From Fen-1362 sp049516395 (GTDB taxonomy: Bacteria > Planctomycetota > Phycisphaerae > Sedimentisphaerales > Anaerobacaceae), in contig JBEKTD010000004.1 of the NCBI GenBank assembly GCA_049516395.1, positions 1-64,000 of the forward strand: DNA of 64,000 nucleotides, given 5' to 3'. Positions 15,573-25,207 of the stretch are shown piece by piece (the first letter of the stretch is position 1; each line of letters starts with the position of its first letter). The notes beneath the pieces are model-generated. The model saw nothing but the letters and a program-made list of their open reading frames with translations, made no database searches and was not told the DNA's origin. Position numbers and translations under genes: made by a program.

Positions 15573-16991
15573 TTACCCTTCCATTAACCATTTGTCGATT
15601 GCTATTGCCGCGGCTCTGCCGCTGTCGATTGCCCGCACAACAAGTGAAGCGCCATTGATTGTATCCCCCGCTGCGAATATCCACGGCTGGCTCGTCTGGA
15701 AGTTCTTTGTCGCGACGTTGCCTCGTGAGTCAAGCTCCAGTCCAAGCTCGGTAATCAGCCCATTGTGAACGACGTGAACGAAACCCATTGCCAGCAGCAC
15801 AATGTCGGCGTCTAAGATAACCTCTGTGCCGGGAATTTCCTTTAGCTTCCAGTTATTGTCCTGTTGCACCCAGTCAACTTTGCAGCAGTGAATTTTGCTG
15901 ACTTTGGTTTCTGTTCCGGTGAATTTGGTCGTCATCACACTCCAAAGCCGCTCGCAGCCCTCCTCGTGAGAGGAGCTTGTCCGCATTATTCTCGGCCAGT
16001 TGGGCCAGGGGGTGTCATCCGGCCTGTCGATTGGCGGCTTGGGCAAAATCTCTATTTGAACAATCTGCTTTGCTCCCTGTCTGCGAGCCGTGCCCACGCA
16101 GTCGCTGCCCGTGTCTCCGCCTCCTATTACCACGACTTTTTTGCCTTTTGCGTTGACTGTTTTGGCGTCTGTTGTTTCGCCTCCGTAAAGCTTATTCTGT
16201 GACGTCAGGTAATCCATTGCGTAAACGATGTTTTCGTAATCGCTTCCCTGCACCGGAATTCCCCTCGGTTCGCCCGCGCCCATTGTCAGGCAGATGCAGT
16301 CGAATTGTTTTTGCAGGTAATGTGCGGATATATCTTTGCCCACGGTTATGTCGGTCTGTAACTGCACGCCCTCGGCCGACAACTGTTTTAGCCGGCGGTC
16401 GATTACTGATTTGCCCAGCTTAAAATCGGGGATGCCGTATCGCAGGATTCCGCCGATTTTCGGGTCTTTTTCGAAAACAACAACATCGTGTCCTGCCCGC
16501 GCGAGCTGCTGCGCCGCCGCTAAGCCAGCGGGGCCTGAGCCGATTATACCGACGCGTTTGCCCGTCTTTTTCGCCGCCGGCATCGGCTTTATCCAGCCCT
16601 CGGCGAATCCGCGTTCTACTATCTGGAACTCGATATGCCTGATGAGAACGGGCTGGTCGCTTATCGCAAGCGTGCACGCCGTCTCGCAGGGCGCGGGACA
16701 AACCCGGCCCGTTATTTCAGGGAAATTATTTGTCGAATGTAGAAGCTCACACGCCTCGCGCCAGTTGCCCTGGTAAACAAGCTCGTTGAAATCAGGTATG
16801 TAATTGTAAAGCGGACAGCCCACCCCGTGGCAAAACGGTATGCCGCAGTCCATACACCGTGCCGCCTGCTGCTGAAGCTGTTCAGGCGTCAATGGCAGGT
16901 CGAGTTCTTTAAAATCGTGAATTCGTTCTTCTATCGGACGGTGACCTGTATCCTGACGTCTATATTTAAGAAACCCTTTTATCTCACCCAT
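15573..16991 (-). CDS. gltD: Glutamate synthase (NADPH) small chain
   Basis: A 472-residue protein at the usual GltD length. The N-terminal iron-sulphur region has the cysteine groups ARCMDCGIPFCHGVGCPLYN and GRVCPAPCETACTL. The FAD-binding fold follows (KRVGIIGSGPAGLAAAQQLA, about 147-166) and an NADPH-binding fold (KKVVVIGGGDTGSDCVGTA, about 290-308), ending with IFAAGDTINGASLVVRAIDSGRAAA. It supplies electrons from NADPH to the large chain for glutamate formation from glutamine and 2-oxoglutarate. The start overlaps the end of gltB by 8 bp, so the two are translationally coupled. With glnA nearby it completes the GS-GOGAT route of ammonium assimilation. Confidence 0.97.
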   Translation of the reverse strand: MGEIKGFLKYRRQDTGHRPIEERIHDFKELDLPLTPEQLQQQAARCMDCGIPFCHGVGCPLYNYIPDFNELVYQGNWREACELLHSTNNFPEITGRVCPAPCETACTLAISDQPVLIRHIEFQIVERGFAEGWIKPMPAAKKTGKRVGIIGSGPAGLAAAQQLARAGHDVVVFEKDPKIGGILRYGIPDFKLGKSVIDRRLKQLSAEGVQLQTDITVGKDISAHYLQKQFDCICLTMGAGEPRGIPVQGSDYENIVYAMDYLTSQNKLYGGETTDAKTVNAKGKKVVVIGGGDTGSDCVGTARRQGAKQIVQIEILPKPPIDRPDDTPWPNWPRIMRTSSSHEEGCERLWSVMTTKFTGTETKVSKIHCCKVDWVQQDNNWKLKEIPGTEVILDADIVLLAMGFVHVVHNGLITELGLELDSRGNVATKNFQTSQPWIFAAGDTINGASLVVRAIDSGRAAAIAIDKWLMEG

Positions 16992-19900
16992 AGAACACCT
17001 CCTCCGTAGCAGGCGTTGTTTCTGTATCTCGCTGTTCCGCCGCTCGCATCTTCTCCAGCGCTTTGCGGTAATCGGACGGGACGACCTTTACGAATTTGCC
17101 GACCATATCCTGCCAGTTGCTGAGGATTTGGTGCGCTCTTGCGCTGCCGGTCCAGTCAAAGTGTTTCTGGACGAGGTCTATGAGTATTTTTACGTCTTCT
17201 TTTTGCCAGACGCTTTCAAGCTCGACCATATCGAGGTTGCAAAGCGTATCGAAGTTGCTCGTTTCGTCGAGGACGTATGCAATGCCTCCGCTCATTCCCG
17301 CGGCGAAGTTGCAGCCCGTTCTGCCGAGCACAACAACTGTGCCGCCCGTCATATATTCGCAGCAGTGGTCACCGACGCCCTCGACTACCGCGGTTGCGCC
17401 GCTGTTTCGCACGGCGAATCGTTCGCCCACCATACCGTTGATAAATATCTCGCCGCTGGTCGCGCCGTAAAGAAGCGTGTTGCCCGCGATGATATTTTCT
17501 TTCGCCGCGAACGGTGCGCCTGCCGGCGTAATAACGGCAATTCTGCCGCCGCTGAGACCTTTGCCTAAGTAGTCGTTGCTCTCGCCCGTGAGCTTAAAAG
17601 TAACCCCCGGCGCAAGGAATGCGCCGAAGCTTTGCCCCGCCGAGCCGTTGAAAATCACCTCAAGTGTGTTATCGGGCAATCCCTCGGGGCCGTTTTTGGT
17701 CACGATGCGATTGCTTAATATCGCCCCGACCGCCCTGTTAAGATTGCGGATGTTCATTTCGATAACGGTATGTTTTTTGTTTTCGATTGCCGGTTTGGCC
17801 TTTTCGATAATCTGCCAGTCGAGGTGGTCTGCTAATTTGTCCGGCTGGCTGACAATTTGCCGGGTCGCTCTGCCGTCGGAGACATCCGGTTTATGGAAAA
17901 TCATCGAAAAGTCCAGTCCCTTTGACTTCCAGTGCTCGATTGCCTTGTTTGTTCCCAGCCGGTCCGCGCGGCCAATCATATCCTCGAATTTTCTGAAGCC
18001 CAGTTGCGACATAATCTGCCGCACCTCTTCGGCTACAAAAAACATATATCGTTCAATATATTCAGGCTTGCCCCTGAAGCGTTTCCGCAATTCCTGGTCC
18101 TGCGTTGCTATACCGAAGGGACATGCTCCTTCGTGGCATTTACGAAGCAGCGTGCAGCCAAGTGTTACCAGCGCAGCGGTTCCAAAGCCGAAACGCTCCG
18201 CGCCGAGTAACGCGCCAACGACAACATCTCGCCCGGTTTTCATTTGCCCGTCCGCCTGCACCCTGATTCGGTCGCGCAGCCGGTTCATAACAAGCACCTG
18301 CTGTGTCTCCGCCAGGCCAAGTTCCCACGGGATGCCCGCGTGTTTTATTGAAGATAGCGGGCTTGCTCCGGTTCCGCCGTCGTGTCCGCTTATAAGCACC
18401 TCGTCGGCATTTGCCTTTGCGACGCCTGCGGCGATTGTCCCCACGCCTACTTCCGCGACTAATTTTACTGATACCCGCACGCCGGGGTTGCTGCATTTGA
18501 GGTCGTAAATAAGCTGTGCCAAATCTTCAATCGAGTAAATATCGTGGTGGGGGGGTGGGCTTATCAGCGTAACTCCGACAGTTGAGTAACGCAGCCGGGC
18601 GATTTCCTCGGTAACTTTATGTCCCGGCAATTGCCCGCCCTCGCCCGGTTTTGCTCCCTGTGCTATCTTTATCTGCAATTCTTTCGCGTGCGCCAGATAA
18701 TTTATCGTTACGCCGAATCTTCCGCTTGCCACCTGCTTTATCCCGCAGTTTTTCGAATCACCGTTCGGCTCGAGTATGTATCTCGCCGGGTCTTCGCCGC
18801 CTTCGCCTGTGTTGCTCATCGCGCCGATGCGGTTCATTGCTATTGCCAAACACTCGTGCGTTTCTTTGCTTATTGAGCCGTGGCTCATCGCGCCGGTGCA
18901 GAATCTTTTCACAATTTCACTTGCTGGCTCAACTTCCTCAATCGGCACTGATTTTCCCGGCTCAAACTCGAACAGTCCCCGCAGCGTGCAAAGTTTTTCC
19001 GCCTGCTCGTTGACTGCCTGCGCAAATTCGCCGTATAACTTCGGATTATTGCTCCGCACCGCCTGCTGCAAACGCGAAACGGTAACTGGGTTCCACGTAT
19101 GCCTTTCGCCGGTATGCCTGAACAGGTATTCTCCGCCAAACTCCAATGCGGGTGTCCCGGCGGGATGCTCTTCGAAAGCCGCTTTATGGCGTGATATTGC
19201 CTCGCTGGCAATCTCATCCAGTCCTATACCGCCGACGCGGGAGCTTGTCCCCGTGAGATATTTATCTATTACGTCGCGGTTCAGTCCGATTGCCTCAAAT
19301 AATTGCGCGTTGTGGTAGCTTCGCAACGTCGATATTCCCATTTTACTCATTACTTTGAGAATACCCTTTTTTACCGCTGCGATATAGTTGTCGGCAATCT
19401 GCGTCAGCTCCATTTTCGCCGGCAGGTGTCCCTGTCGCCGCAGTTCAAAGAGCGTCTCAAACGCCAGATATGGATTGACCGCGTTTGCGCCATAACCGCA
19501 TAACAGGCAAAAATGCATTACCTCTCTCGGCTCGCCTGTCTCTATAATAAGCCCCGCTTCGCCTCGCAGACCTCGGCCAAGCAGCCCGTGATGAACCGCC
19601 CCGGTTGCCAGAAGCGATGGTATCGCCACCTTATCCTGCGAGATGTTGCGGTCGCTTATGATTATCAGCGATACACCATTGCGAATCGCCTTCTCGGCGT
19701 TATCCACAAGCTCATCGAGTGCCTTGCGCAAGCTCTTGCCTGCGTCCGGCTCGTCAGCGTCAAATACGGCGTGTATTGTTGCGACGCGGAAGTCCTCTCT
19801 TTTGACCGCCTGCAGCCGTTCGATGTCCTCGTTGGTAAGAATCGGGTGAGGCAGCTTCAACTGCCGGCAGTGTTCCGGGCTTTCTTCAAGGAAGTTTCGC

Positions 19901-21549
19901 TTTTTGCCCACGAACGACATCAAGCTCATCACAAGCCCTTCCCGAAGGGGGTCTATCGCGGGGTTTGTAACTTGGGCGAATAACTGCTTGAAATAGTTGA
20001 ACAACAGTTTCGGTTTGTCCGACAGCACCGCAAGCGGTGTGTCATTGCCCATCGAGCCGACCGGCTCCTGCCCGTTGACCGCCATCGGCGTTAAAATCAG
20101 CTTCAATTCTTCGCTGGTGTAGCCGAATGCCCGCATTTTTCGCAGCGTTTTTTCGGGGTCGCTGCTGATAAGCTCAGGCGTATCAAAAAGCCCTCGCAAC
20201 TCAATCCGGTTTTCCTCAAGCCACCGCCGGTATGGTCTTCGGCGCGCGATTTTGCTCTTTATTTCGTTGTCGGTGATTATCCGGCCTTCGACCGTATCAA
20301 CCAGGAACATATTTCCCGGTCGCAGTCGCCCCTTCCTGATTATCTTTTCCGGCGCAAACTCTACCACGCCCGCTTCGCTTGCTATCACCGCCAGGCCGTC
20401 GGTCGTAACTAAATATCTGCAAGGTCTCAGCCCGTTGCGGTCGAGGGTGCCCCCGATGAACCTGCCGTCGGTAAAAACCATTGCCGCGGGGCCGTCCCAC
20501 GGCTCCATTATCGAGGAGTGGTATTCATAAAACGCCCGTTTGTCGGTGCTGATGTGATATTTAGGCCCGAACGCCTCCGGTATCATCATCATCATCGCGT
20601 GCGGCATACTTCGCCCGGCACGCACCAGAAGCTCCAGCGCCGCGTCAAAACATCCCGAATCGCTCGTATCCTCAGGCAGAACGGGCAGCAGGTCGCTTAT
20701 TTCATCGCCAAATGCCTCGCTTGCCATTGTCGTTTCGCGGGCGAGCATATAATTACGGTTTCCGCTGAGCGTATTGATTTCGCCGTTGTGTGCTACGCAG
20801 CGAAACGGCTGCGCCAATCGCCAGTTCGGAAATGTATTTGTGCTGTATCGCTGGTGAACTATAGCAAGGGCGGATTTGACTCGTTTGTCGGCGAGGTCCG
20901 GATAATATGCGAACAACTGCCTCGCCATAAACATACCCTTGTAACAGATTGTCCTGCCGGATAACGATGTTATATAAAAATCCTCGCCTGACTTGCCCAG
21001 TTTCTCACGCACAATCCGTTCAGCCCTGCGTCTGGCCATATAGAGCCGGCGTTCAAACAGGTCGCTCTGCGAATCTACTCCGTAAACGAATATCTGTCTT
21101 ATTGACGGCTCCGCGGTAAGCGCGATTTCACCGAGGCAGTCATTTGCGGTTGGCACGTTGCGCCAGCCAATTACTTTCATACAGTGGTGGCTTATGGCTG
21201 ATTCGAGAATCTGCTCGCATTGTTTGCGGATTTCGGCGTTTTTCGAGCTGAAGACCATTCCCACCGCGTAGAATGCCGGCTCAGGCAGAGTAAAACCAAG
21301 GTGGGAGCATTCTTCCGCGAAAAACTCGTGCGGAATCTGGAACAGGATGCCCGCCCCGTCGCCGGTCATTTCGTCTGCGCCTGCTGCGCCGCGATGATGC
21401 AGATTTATCAGTATTTCCTTGCCGTATTCGATTATAGAATGGTCTTTTTTCCCATCTATGTTTACGACCGCCCCTATGCCGCAGGCATCGTGCTCACGCC
21501 GGATTTCGTAAAGTCCCTGGTCTTTTTGTCTCATTATTTTCTTATGCAT
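16984..21549 (-). CDS. gltB: Glutamate synthase large chain
   Basis: A 1521-residue protein, typical for GltB. The N-terminal class II amidotransferase has its catalytic Cys in HDACGIGAVVN (about residue 22, after a short propeptide) and the HHRGAAGADEMTGDGAG loop. The central FMN domain follows, including RFCTGAMSHGSISKETHECL, GEGGEDPARY and PPPHHDIYSIEDLAQLI. The 3Fe-4S cysteines are in LGCTLLRKCHEGACPFGIAT. The C-terminal beta-helix has the repeated GxxxGGxxxVLG pattern (YMTGGTVVVLGRTG). It takes the amide of glutamine to make two glutamates. The exact start is uncertain: ATG 21549 and ATG 21534 both have weak ribosome-binding sites. The gene is transcribed just after glnA but across a hairpin-rich 300-bp gap, so it may have its own promoter. 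Confidence 0.97.
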   Translation of the reverse strand: MHKKIMRQKDQGLYEIRREHDACGIGAVVNIDGKKDHSIIEYGKEILINLHHRGAAGADEMTGDGAGILFQIPHEFFAEECSHLGFTLPEPAFYAVGMVFSSKNAEIRKQCEQILESAISHHCMKVIGWRNVPTANDCLGEIALTAEPSIRQIFVYGVDSQSDLFERRLYMARRRAERIVREKLGKSGEDFYITSLSGRTICYKGMFMARQLFAYYPDLADKRVKSALAIVHQRYSTNTFPNWRLAQPFRCVAHNGEINTLSGNRNYMLARETTMASEAFGDEISDLLPVLPEDTSDSGCFDAALELLVRAGRSMPHAMMMMIPEAFGPKYHISTDKRAFYEYHSSIMEPWDGPAAMVFTDGRFIGGTLDRNGLRPCRYLVTTDGLAVIASEAGVVEFAPEKIIRKGRLRPGNMFLVDTVEGRIITDNEIKSKIARRRPYRRWLEENRIELRGLFDTPELISSDPEKTLRKMRAFGYTSEELKLILTPMAVNGQEPVGSMGNDTPLAVLSDKPKLLFNYFKQLFAQVTNPAIDPLREGLVMSLMSFVGKKRNFLEESPEHCRQLKLPHPILTNEDIERLQAVKREDFRVATIHAVFDADEPDAGKSLRKALDELVDNAEKAIRNGVSLIIISDRNISQDKVAIPSLLATGAVHHGLLGRGLRGEAGLIIETGEPREVMHFCLLCGYGANAVNPYLAFETLFELRRQGHLPAKMELTQIADNYIAAVKKGILKVMSKMGISTLRSYHNAQLFEAIGLNRDVIDKYLTGTSSRVGGIGLDEIASEAISRHKAAFEEHPAGTPALEFGGEYLFRHTGERHTWNPVTVSRLQQAVRSNNPKLYGEFAQAVNEQAEKLCTLRGLFEFEPGKSVPIEEVEPASEIVKRFCTGAMSHGSISKETHECLAIAMNRIGAMSNTGEGGEDPARYILEPNGDSKNCGIKQVASGRFGVTINYLAHAKELQIKIAQGAKPGEGGQLPGHKVTEEIARLRYSTVGVTLISPPPHHDIYSIEDLAQLIYDLKCSNPGVRVSVKLVAEVGVGTIAAGVAKANADEVLISGHDGGTGASPLSSIKHAGIPWELGLAETQQVLVMNRLRDRIRVQADGQMKTGRDVVVGALLGAERFGFGTAALVTLGCTLLRKCHEGACPFGIATQDQELRKRFRGKPEYIERYMFFVAEEVRQIMSQLGFRKFEDMIGRADRLGTNKAIEHWKSKGLDFSMIFHKPDVSDGRATRQIVSQPDKLADHLDWQIIEKAKPAIENKKHTVIEMNIRNLNRAVGAILSNRIVTKNGPEGLPDNTLEVIFNGSAGQSFGAFLAPGVTFKLTGESNDYLGKGLSGGRIAVITPAGAPFAAKENIIAGNTLLYGATSGEIFINGMVGERFAVRNSGATAVVEGVGDHCCEYMTGGTVVVLGRTGCNFAAGMSGGIAYVLDETSNFDTLCNLDMVELESVWQKEDVKILIDLVQKHFDWTGSARAHQILSNWQDMVGKFVKVVPSDYRKALEKMRAAEQRDTETTPATEEVFYG

Positions 21550-21647
21550 TGTCTGTCTTGCAGTATGTTTACCGGCTCACTAATCCTTCTCGCACAATTG
21601 AAGAATGCACATTTTATTATACGTCCGATGAGATTGTAAATCTTCTC

Positions 21648-21696
21648 TATTCTGGTAATATCGGCCATAAGTGATGTTGATATTACTACCAGAATA
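21648..21696 (-). promoter_or_regulatory. Imperfect inverted repeat upstream of gltB
   Basis: TATTCTGGTAATATC (21648-21662) and GATATTACTACCAGAATA (21679-21696) pair over about 15 bp with a 3-base bulge. It lies about 100-150 bp before the gltB start. It could be an operator or an RNA hairpin in the leader; nothing in the sequence decides which. No sigma-54 promoter was found in this gap. Confidence 0.4.
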
Positions 21697-21721
21697 TCTT
21701 ATGCTGGTTTGCATAAAAATG

Positions 21722-21779
21722 GGGTGAGGCCCGACTCGTTTGGCCGACCGAAGGCCGGTTACATGAGCGGGCCTCACCC
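21722..21779 (-). terminator. Long hairpin downstream of glnA, probable terminator
   Basis: The 12-bp perfect arms GGGTGAGGCCCG (21722-21733) and CGGGCCTCACCC (21768-21779) enclose a second small stem (GGCC...GGCC). On the minus strand the hairpin is followed by ATTTTTAT, fitting a rho-independent terminator about 70 bp beyond the glnA stop. The size and nested stem are larger than usual for a terminator, so a REP-type element is an alternative. Confidence 0.6.
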
Positions 21780-21794
21780 GCAACCCAATGCCCA

Positions 21795-21814
21795 CTGCAC
21801 GACCATTCGTGCAG
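21795..21814 (-). other. Small perfect hairpin after glnA
   Basis: CTGCACGA (21795-21802), loop CCAT, TCGTGCAG (21807-21814): an 8-bp stem with a 4-base loop, 37 bp beyond the glnA stop and before the long hairpin. It has no T run, so on its own it is more likely an RNA-stabilising 3' hairpin than a terminator. Confidence 0.45.
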
Positions 21815-21850
21815 CTTCGCCCAAATTAAATACAACAAACCACGATTGTT

Positions 21851-23263
21851 TTACGCATCGTAATACAGATGGAACTCATGCGGATGCGGTCTCAATGCTA
21901 CCTCATCCAGTTCCTTTTCCCGTTTCCACTGAATCCACGTCTCGATAAGGTCGTCTGTGAATACATCGCCTTCGGTCAGGAATTTGTGGTCGCTTTCGAG
22001 TGCGGCACATGCTTCCGCCAGCGAGCCGGGTGCCTTTTTGGTCTTTGCCAGCTCTGCTTTGGAAAGCTCATATACGTCAACGTCCATTGGCTTACCCGGG
22101 TCGAGTTTGCGTTTGATGCCGTCGTTGGCTGCCATAAGCATCGCGGCGAAAGTGAGATAGCCGTTGCAGCTCGGGTCCGGACAGCGGAACTCAACGCGTT
22201 TTGCCTTCGGATTCGGTGAATACATCGGGATACGGCAGGCGGCTGACCTGTTGCGTGCCGACATACAAAGATTTACCGGCGCCTCAAAACCAGGAACAAG
22301 CCGGCGATATGAGTTTGTCGTCGGCGCCGCAAATGCCAGGATGGCTGGTGCGTGATGGATAAGCCCGGCAATCGCGTGCAAAGCCATGTCTGAGAGACCT
22401 GCATAACCCTTTCCGGCGAACAGGTTGACGCCCTTCTTCCAGAGTGAGAAGTGCGTGTGCATGCCGGAGCCATTGTCCAGGAATATCGGCTTGGGCATAA
22501 ACGTTGCCGTTTTGCCGTGTCTCTTGGCCACGTTCTTGACGATGTATTTATACCACATAAGCTTGTCGGCCTGCTCGACTAACGGTGCGTAAAGCATATC
22601 TATTTCGGCCTGACCGCCGGTGGCGACTTCGTGATGGTGCTTCTCAATGACGATACCGACCTTCTGCATTTCCTCGACCATCTCGGTTCTGATATCCTGC
22701 TGTGTGTCGGTCGGGCTTACAGGGAAATAACCGCCCTTGTATGACGGTTTGTATCCGAGGTTTGGTTCCTCGAAACGGGCCGTGTTCCAGGACCCTTCCG
22801 ATGAATCGATTGAATACATACCGGTGTGCTGGTTCTGCTCATAGCGGACTTCGTCGAAGATGAAAAATTCCGGCTCAGGTCCGTAATAAGCTGTATCCGC
22901 CAACCCGGTGCTTTTCGCGAAATCAGCCGCTTTTTTGGCAATATTACGCGGGTCGCGATTATATTCTTCGCGTGTCATCGGATCGACTACATCCGCGAGA
23001 ACGCTCACTGTCGGTTTAGCGAAAAACGAGTCCATTACCACGGTGCTCAGGTCCGGGACCGCCATCATATCCGACTGGTGAATTGGTTTCCAGCCGCGGA
23101 TTGATGAGCCGTCGAAACCAAGACCTTCCTCTAATGACTTTGCGTCGAGGAACTCAATTGGGAAGGTGCAGTGCTGCCAGGTGCCAAGAAGGTCGACGAA
23201 CTTCAAGTCCGCCATATTGGCATTGTTCTTTTTTGCGAAATCAAAAAATTCTTTTGGAGTCAT
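21851..23263 (-). CDS. glnA: Glutamine synthetase, type I
   Basis: A 470-residue GS-I with all hallmark segments: DLKFVDLLGTWQHCTFP at the N-terminus, LGFDGSSIRGWKPIHQSDM, the ATP/metal loop NGSGMHTHFSLWKKG, ATTNSYRRLVPGFEAPV (glutamate loop), and RSAACRIPMYSPNPKAKRVEFRCPDPSCNGY. A Tyr lies in VDVYELSKAE where the adenylylation Tyr of enterobacterial GS-I sits; whether it is used depends on a GlnE not seen here. It condenses ammonium and glutamate to glutamine using ATP. A good ribosome-binding site (GAGAGGTGG) precedes the ATG. With glnK 62 bp upstream and amtB before that, it is probably transcribed from the sigma-54 promoter at 25103. Confidence 0.98.
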   Translation of the reverse strand: MTPKEFFDFAKKNNANMADLKFVDLLGTWQHCTFPIEFLDAKSLEEGLGFDGSSIRGWKPIHQSDMMAVPDLSTVVMDSFFAKPTVSVLADVVDPMTREEYNRDPRNIAKKAADFAKSTGLADTAYYGPEPEFFIFDEVRYEQNQHTGMYSIDSSEGSWNTARFEEPNLGYKPSYKGGYFPVSPTDTQQDIRTEMVEEMQKVGIVIEKHHHEVATGGQAEIDMLYAPLVEQADKLMWYKYIVKNVAKRHGKTATFMPKPIFLDNGSGMHTHFSLWKKGVNLFAGKGYAGLSDMALHAIAGLIHHAPAILAFAAPTTNSYRRLVPGFEAPVNLCMSARNRSAACRIPMYSPNPKAKRVEFRCPDPSCNGYLTFAAMLMAANDGIKRKLDPGKPMDVDVYELSKAELAKTKKAPGSLAEACAALESDHKFLTEGDVFTDDLIETWIQWKREKELDEVALRPHPHEFHLYYDA

Positions 23264-23325
23264 TTGTCCACCTCTCTAATAAAATTGGGTTGCTAATATT
23301 TTTTCCGCTACGAGCGGATTGTTTT

Positions 23326-23667
23326 TTATCCTATTGCCAGATTTCCTTTTTCACCCGTTCTGATGCGAATACATTCGGGCAGGTCAAGCACGAATATCTT
23401 GCCGTCGCCGATTTGCCCTGTTCTTGCGCCGTCAATGACCGCTTTTATCGTCGGCTCGACAAACGCTTCGTTTACCGCTATCTCAATTTTAACCTTTCTC
23501 AGCAAGCTGCCCTGCTCCTTGTGGCCTCGGTAAACTTCTGCTATACCTTTTTGTCTGCCCCGGCCTACGACGTTCGATACTGTTACTAAGTGAATTTCTT
23601 TTTCCTCTAATCTTTTAAGCACTTCGTCCAGTCGGTCCGGCTGAATCACAGCAATTATATACTTCAT
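23326..23667 (-). CDS. glnK: P-II nitrogen regulatory protein (GlnK type), copy 1
   Basis: A 113-residue P-II protein with the opening KYIIAVIQPDRLDEV, T-loop region GRGRQKGIAEVYRGHKEQGS, and the ATP/effector loops GARTGQIGDGKIFVLDL and CIRIRTGEKG. P-II trimers sense 2-oxoglutarate and ATP/ADP and bind AmtB through the T-loop. Position 51, Tyr in proteobacterial GlnB/GlnK and the site of uridylylation, is Glu here, while Tyr46 (VYRG) is kept, so classical uridylylation is unlikely. It follows amtB by 19 bp, the widely conserved amtB-glnK pairing. It is almost identical to the copy at 25341-25682. Confidence 0.96.
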   Translation of the reverse strand: MKYIIAVIQPDRLDEVLKRLEEKEIHLVTVSNVVGRGRQKGIAEVYRGHKEQGSLLRKVKIEIAVNEAFVEPTIKAVIDGARTGQIGDGKIFVLDLPECIRIRTGEKGNLAIG

Positions 23668-23686
23668 TTGCCTCGTCCTTTCTCGC

Positions 23687-25027
23687 TTAATCGATTAAAG
23701 TATAGGCGGCCTCTCGATGTTGTGTCAAGTCTAGGCCGACACGTTCTTCATGTTCACTTACTCTCAGTTTGATTACTACGTCCACAAACTTCAGAAGCAC
23801 AAAACCAATTACGAAGGAGTAAACCACCGTGAAAAGCACGACCTTTAATTGAATCCATAATTGTGCCGGGTTGCCGTAAAATAAACCATCAGCCCCGTCT
23901 GGATTGATTGTTTTTGTGGCCCACAGCCCCGTTGCGATTACGCCCCATATTCCGCCGATTCCGTGAACGCCAAAGGCGTCCAATGAGTCGTCGTAACCGA
24001 GTTTGGTTTTGAGGCAGGTTACTACCAGCCACGGAAATATTCCGGCCCCTATACCAATACAGATTGCTCCTATGGGCGTGACATATCCCGATGCCGGCGT
24101 TACAGCCGCCAGACCCGCCACCGCGCCGGTAATCATTCCCAGGGTCGTGGGTTTTTTATACCTAAGCCAGTCAAGCACGGACCACGTTACGCCCGCGACT
24201 GCGCCTGCTATATGCGTAACGGCAAAAGCGTTGCCCGCGAGTCCCGATGCCTTCAGTGCGCTGCCGGCGTTAAACCCAAACCATCCGAACCAAAGCAGGC
24301 CCGCGCCCAGCGCCGCAAACGGCAGATTGTGCGGCGGCGAGATACCATTTGGATAACCCTGTCGCCTTCCCAGTACCAGGGCCGCCGCTAAAGCCGTCAT
24401 ACCTGCGTTAATGTGAACCACAGCACCGCCGGCAAAATCGAGCGCGCCCATATTTTTAAGGAAACCGTCGTTGCCCCAGAGCCAGTGCGTAACCGGGGCG
24501 TACACGATTGTTGCCCACAGCAGGATGAAAATCACAAACGCCGAGAATTTCATTCTTTCCGCGAATGCCCCGATGATTAACGCGGGCGTTATCACTGCGA
24601 ACATCATCTGGAACATCATAAACACTTCGTGCGGGATAGTTGGTGCATAAGCGGCATTTGGCGTCATACCGACGCCATTAAGAAAAGACCAGTCCAGCCC
24701 GCCTATTATGCCGTGCTTGTCCGGCCCGAACGACAAGCTGTATCCGCATACGACCCATTGGATACTTATTATGCACAGGGCCATGAAGCACTGCATCAGG
24801 ACCGACAGCATATTCTTGCGTCGGACAAGTCCGCCGTAGAAAAACGCCAGGCCCGGTGTCATAAGCATTACAAGCGCCGCGCTTATCAATACCCATGCCG
24901 TATCACCTGTGTCGATTGTCGAATTTTGACTTGTCAAAGAACCAGCTTGAACTAATTGCTGTGTTTCACAAATCCCTGTCCCGGCGGTCAATAAAACAAC
25001 CACCGCTATAGCCAGAGTTAATCTCAT
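23687..25027 (-). CDS. amtB: Ammonium transporter, copy 1
   Basis: A 446-residue Amt/Rh family channel with an N-terminal signal-like segment (LTLAIAVVVLLTAGTGICET) and about eleven membrane helices. Family signatures include DTAWVLISAALVMLMTPGLAFFYGGLVRRKNML, GALDFAGGAVVHINAGMTALAAALVLG, and FDAFGVHGIGGIWG-like DSLDAFGVHGIGGIWGVIATG, containing the pore His residues. The C-terminus (KLRVSEHEERVGLDLTQHREAAYTLID) is the usual cytosolic tail contacting GlnK. AAGGAG stands 7 bp before the ATG, and a sigma-54 promoter lies 76 bp upstream, so expression under nitrogen limitation is expected. Confidence 0.97.
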   Translation of the reverse strand: MRLTLAIAVVVLLTAGTGICETQQLVQAGSLTSQNSTIDTGDTAWVLISAALVMLMTPGLAFFYGGLVRRKNMLSVLMQCFMALCIISIQWVVCGYSLSFGPDKHGIIGGLDWSFLNGVGMTPNAAYAPTIPHEVFMMFQMMFAVITPALIIGAFAERMKFSAFVIFILLWATIVYAPVTHWLWGNDGFLKNMGALDFAGGAVVHINAGMTALAAALVLGRRQGYPNGISPPHNLPFAALGAGLLWFGWFGFNAGSALKASGLAGNAFAVTHIAGAVAGVTWSVLDWLRYKKPTTLGMITGAVAGLAAVTPASGYVTPIGAICIGIGAGIFPWLVVTCLKTKLGYDDSLDAFGVHGIGGIWGVIATGLWATKTINPDGADGLFYGNPAQLWIQLKVVLFTVVYSFVIGFVLLKFVDVVIKLRVSEHEERVGLDLTQHREAAYTLID

Positions 25028-25102
25028 CTCTGTGCTCCTTGGCTGTCGCCTGGAACTAACTTTCTTTGTGTTTACATAAAACGGCTGTACCGCATAACAT
25101 TC

Positions 25103-25117
25103 GCAAATCCTGTGCCA
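25103..25117 (-). promoter_or_regulatory. Sigma-54 promoter of amtB copy 1
   Basis: Read on the minus strand: TGGCAC-AGGAT-TTGC, an exact match to the core TGGCAC-N5-TTGC with the GG and GC at -24 and -12. Start of transcription would fall near 25091, about 64 bp before the amtB ATG. It shares form and position with sites at 27121 and 30663. Confidence 0.88.
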
Positions 25118-25207
25118 GTATGCCTCTTATGTGGCCGTTTTAATGTAACACTTTGTCTATGCTAAAGTTACGTTCAATAAACGCCTGAAGCGAACAGAGA
25201 AATAATC

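Noticed and set aside
16827..20964. Plus-strand frames of 60-310 codons opposite gltB
   Set aside because: They mirror the conserved minus-strand gene; translations are Arg/Ser/Pro-rich shadow sequences.
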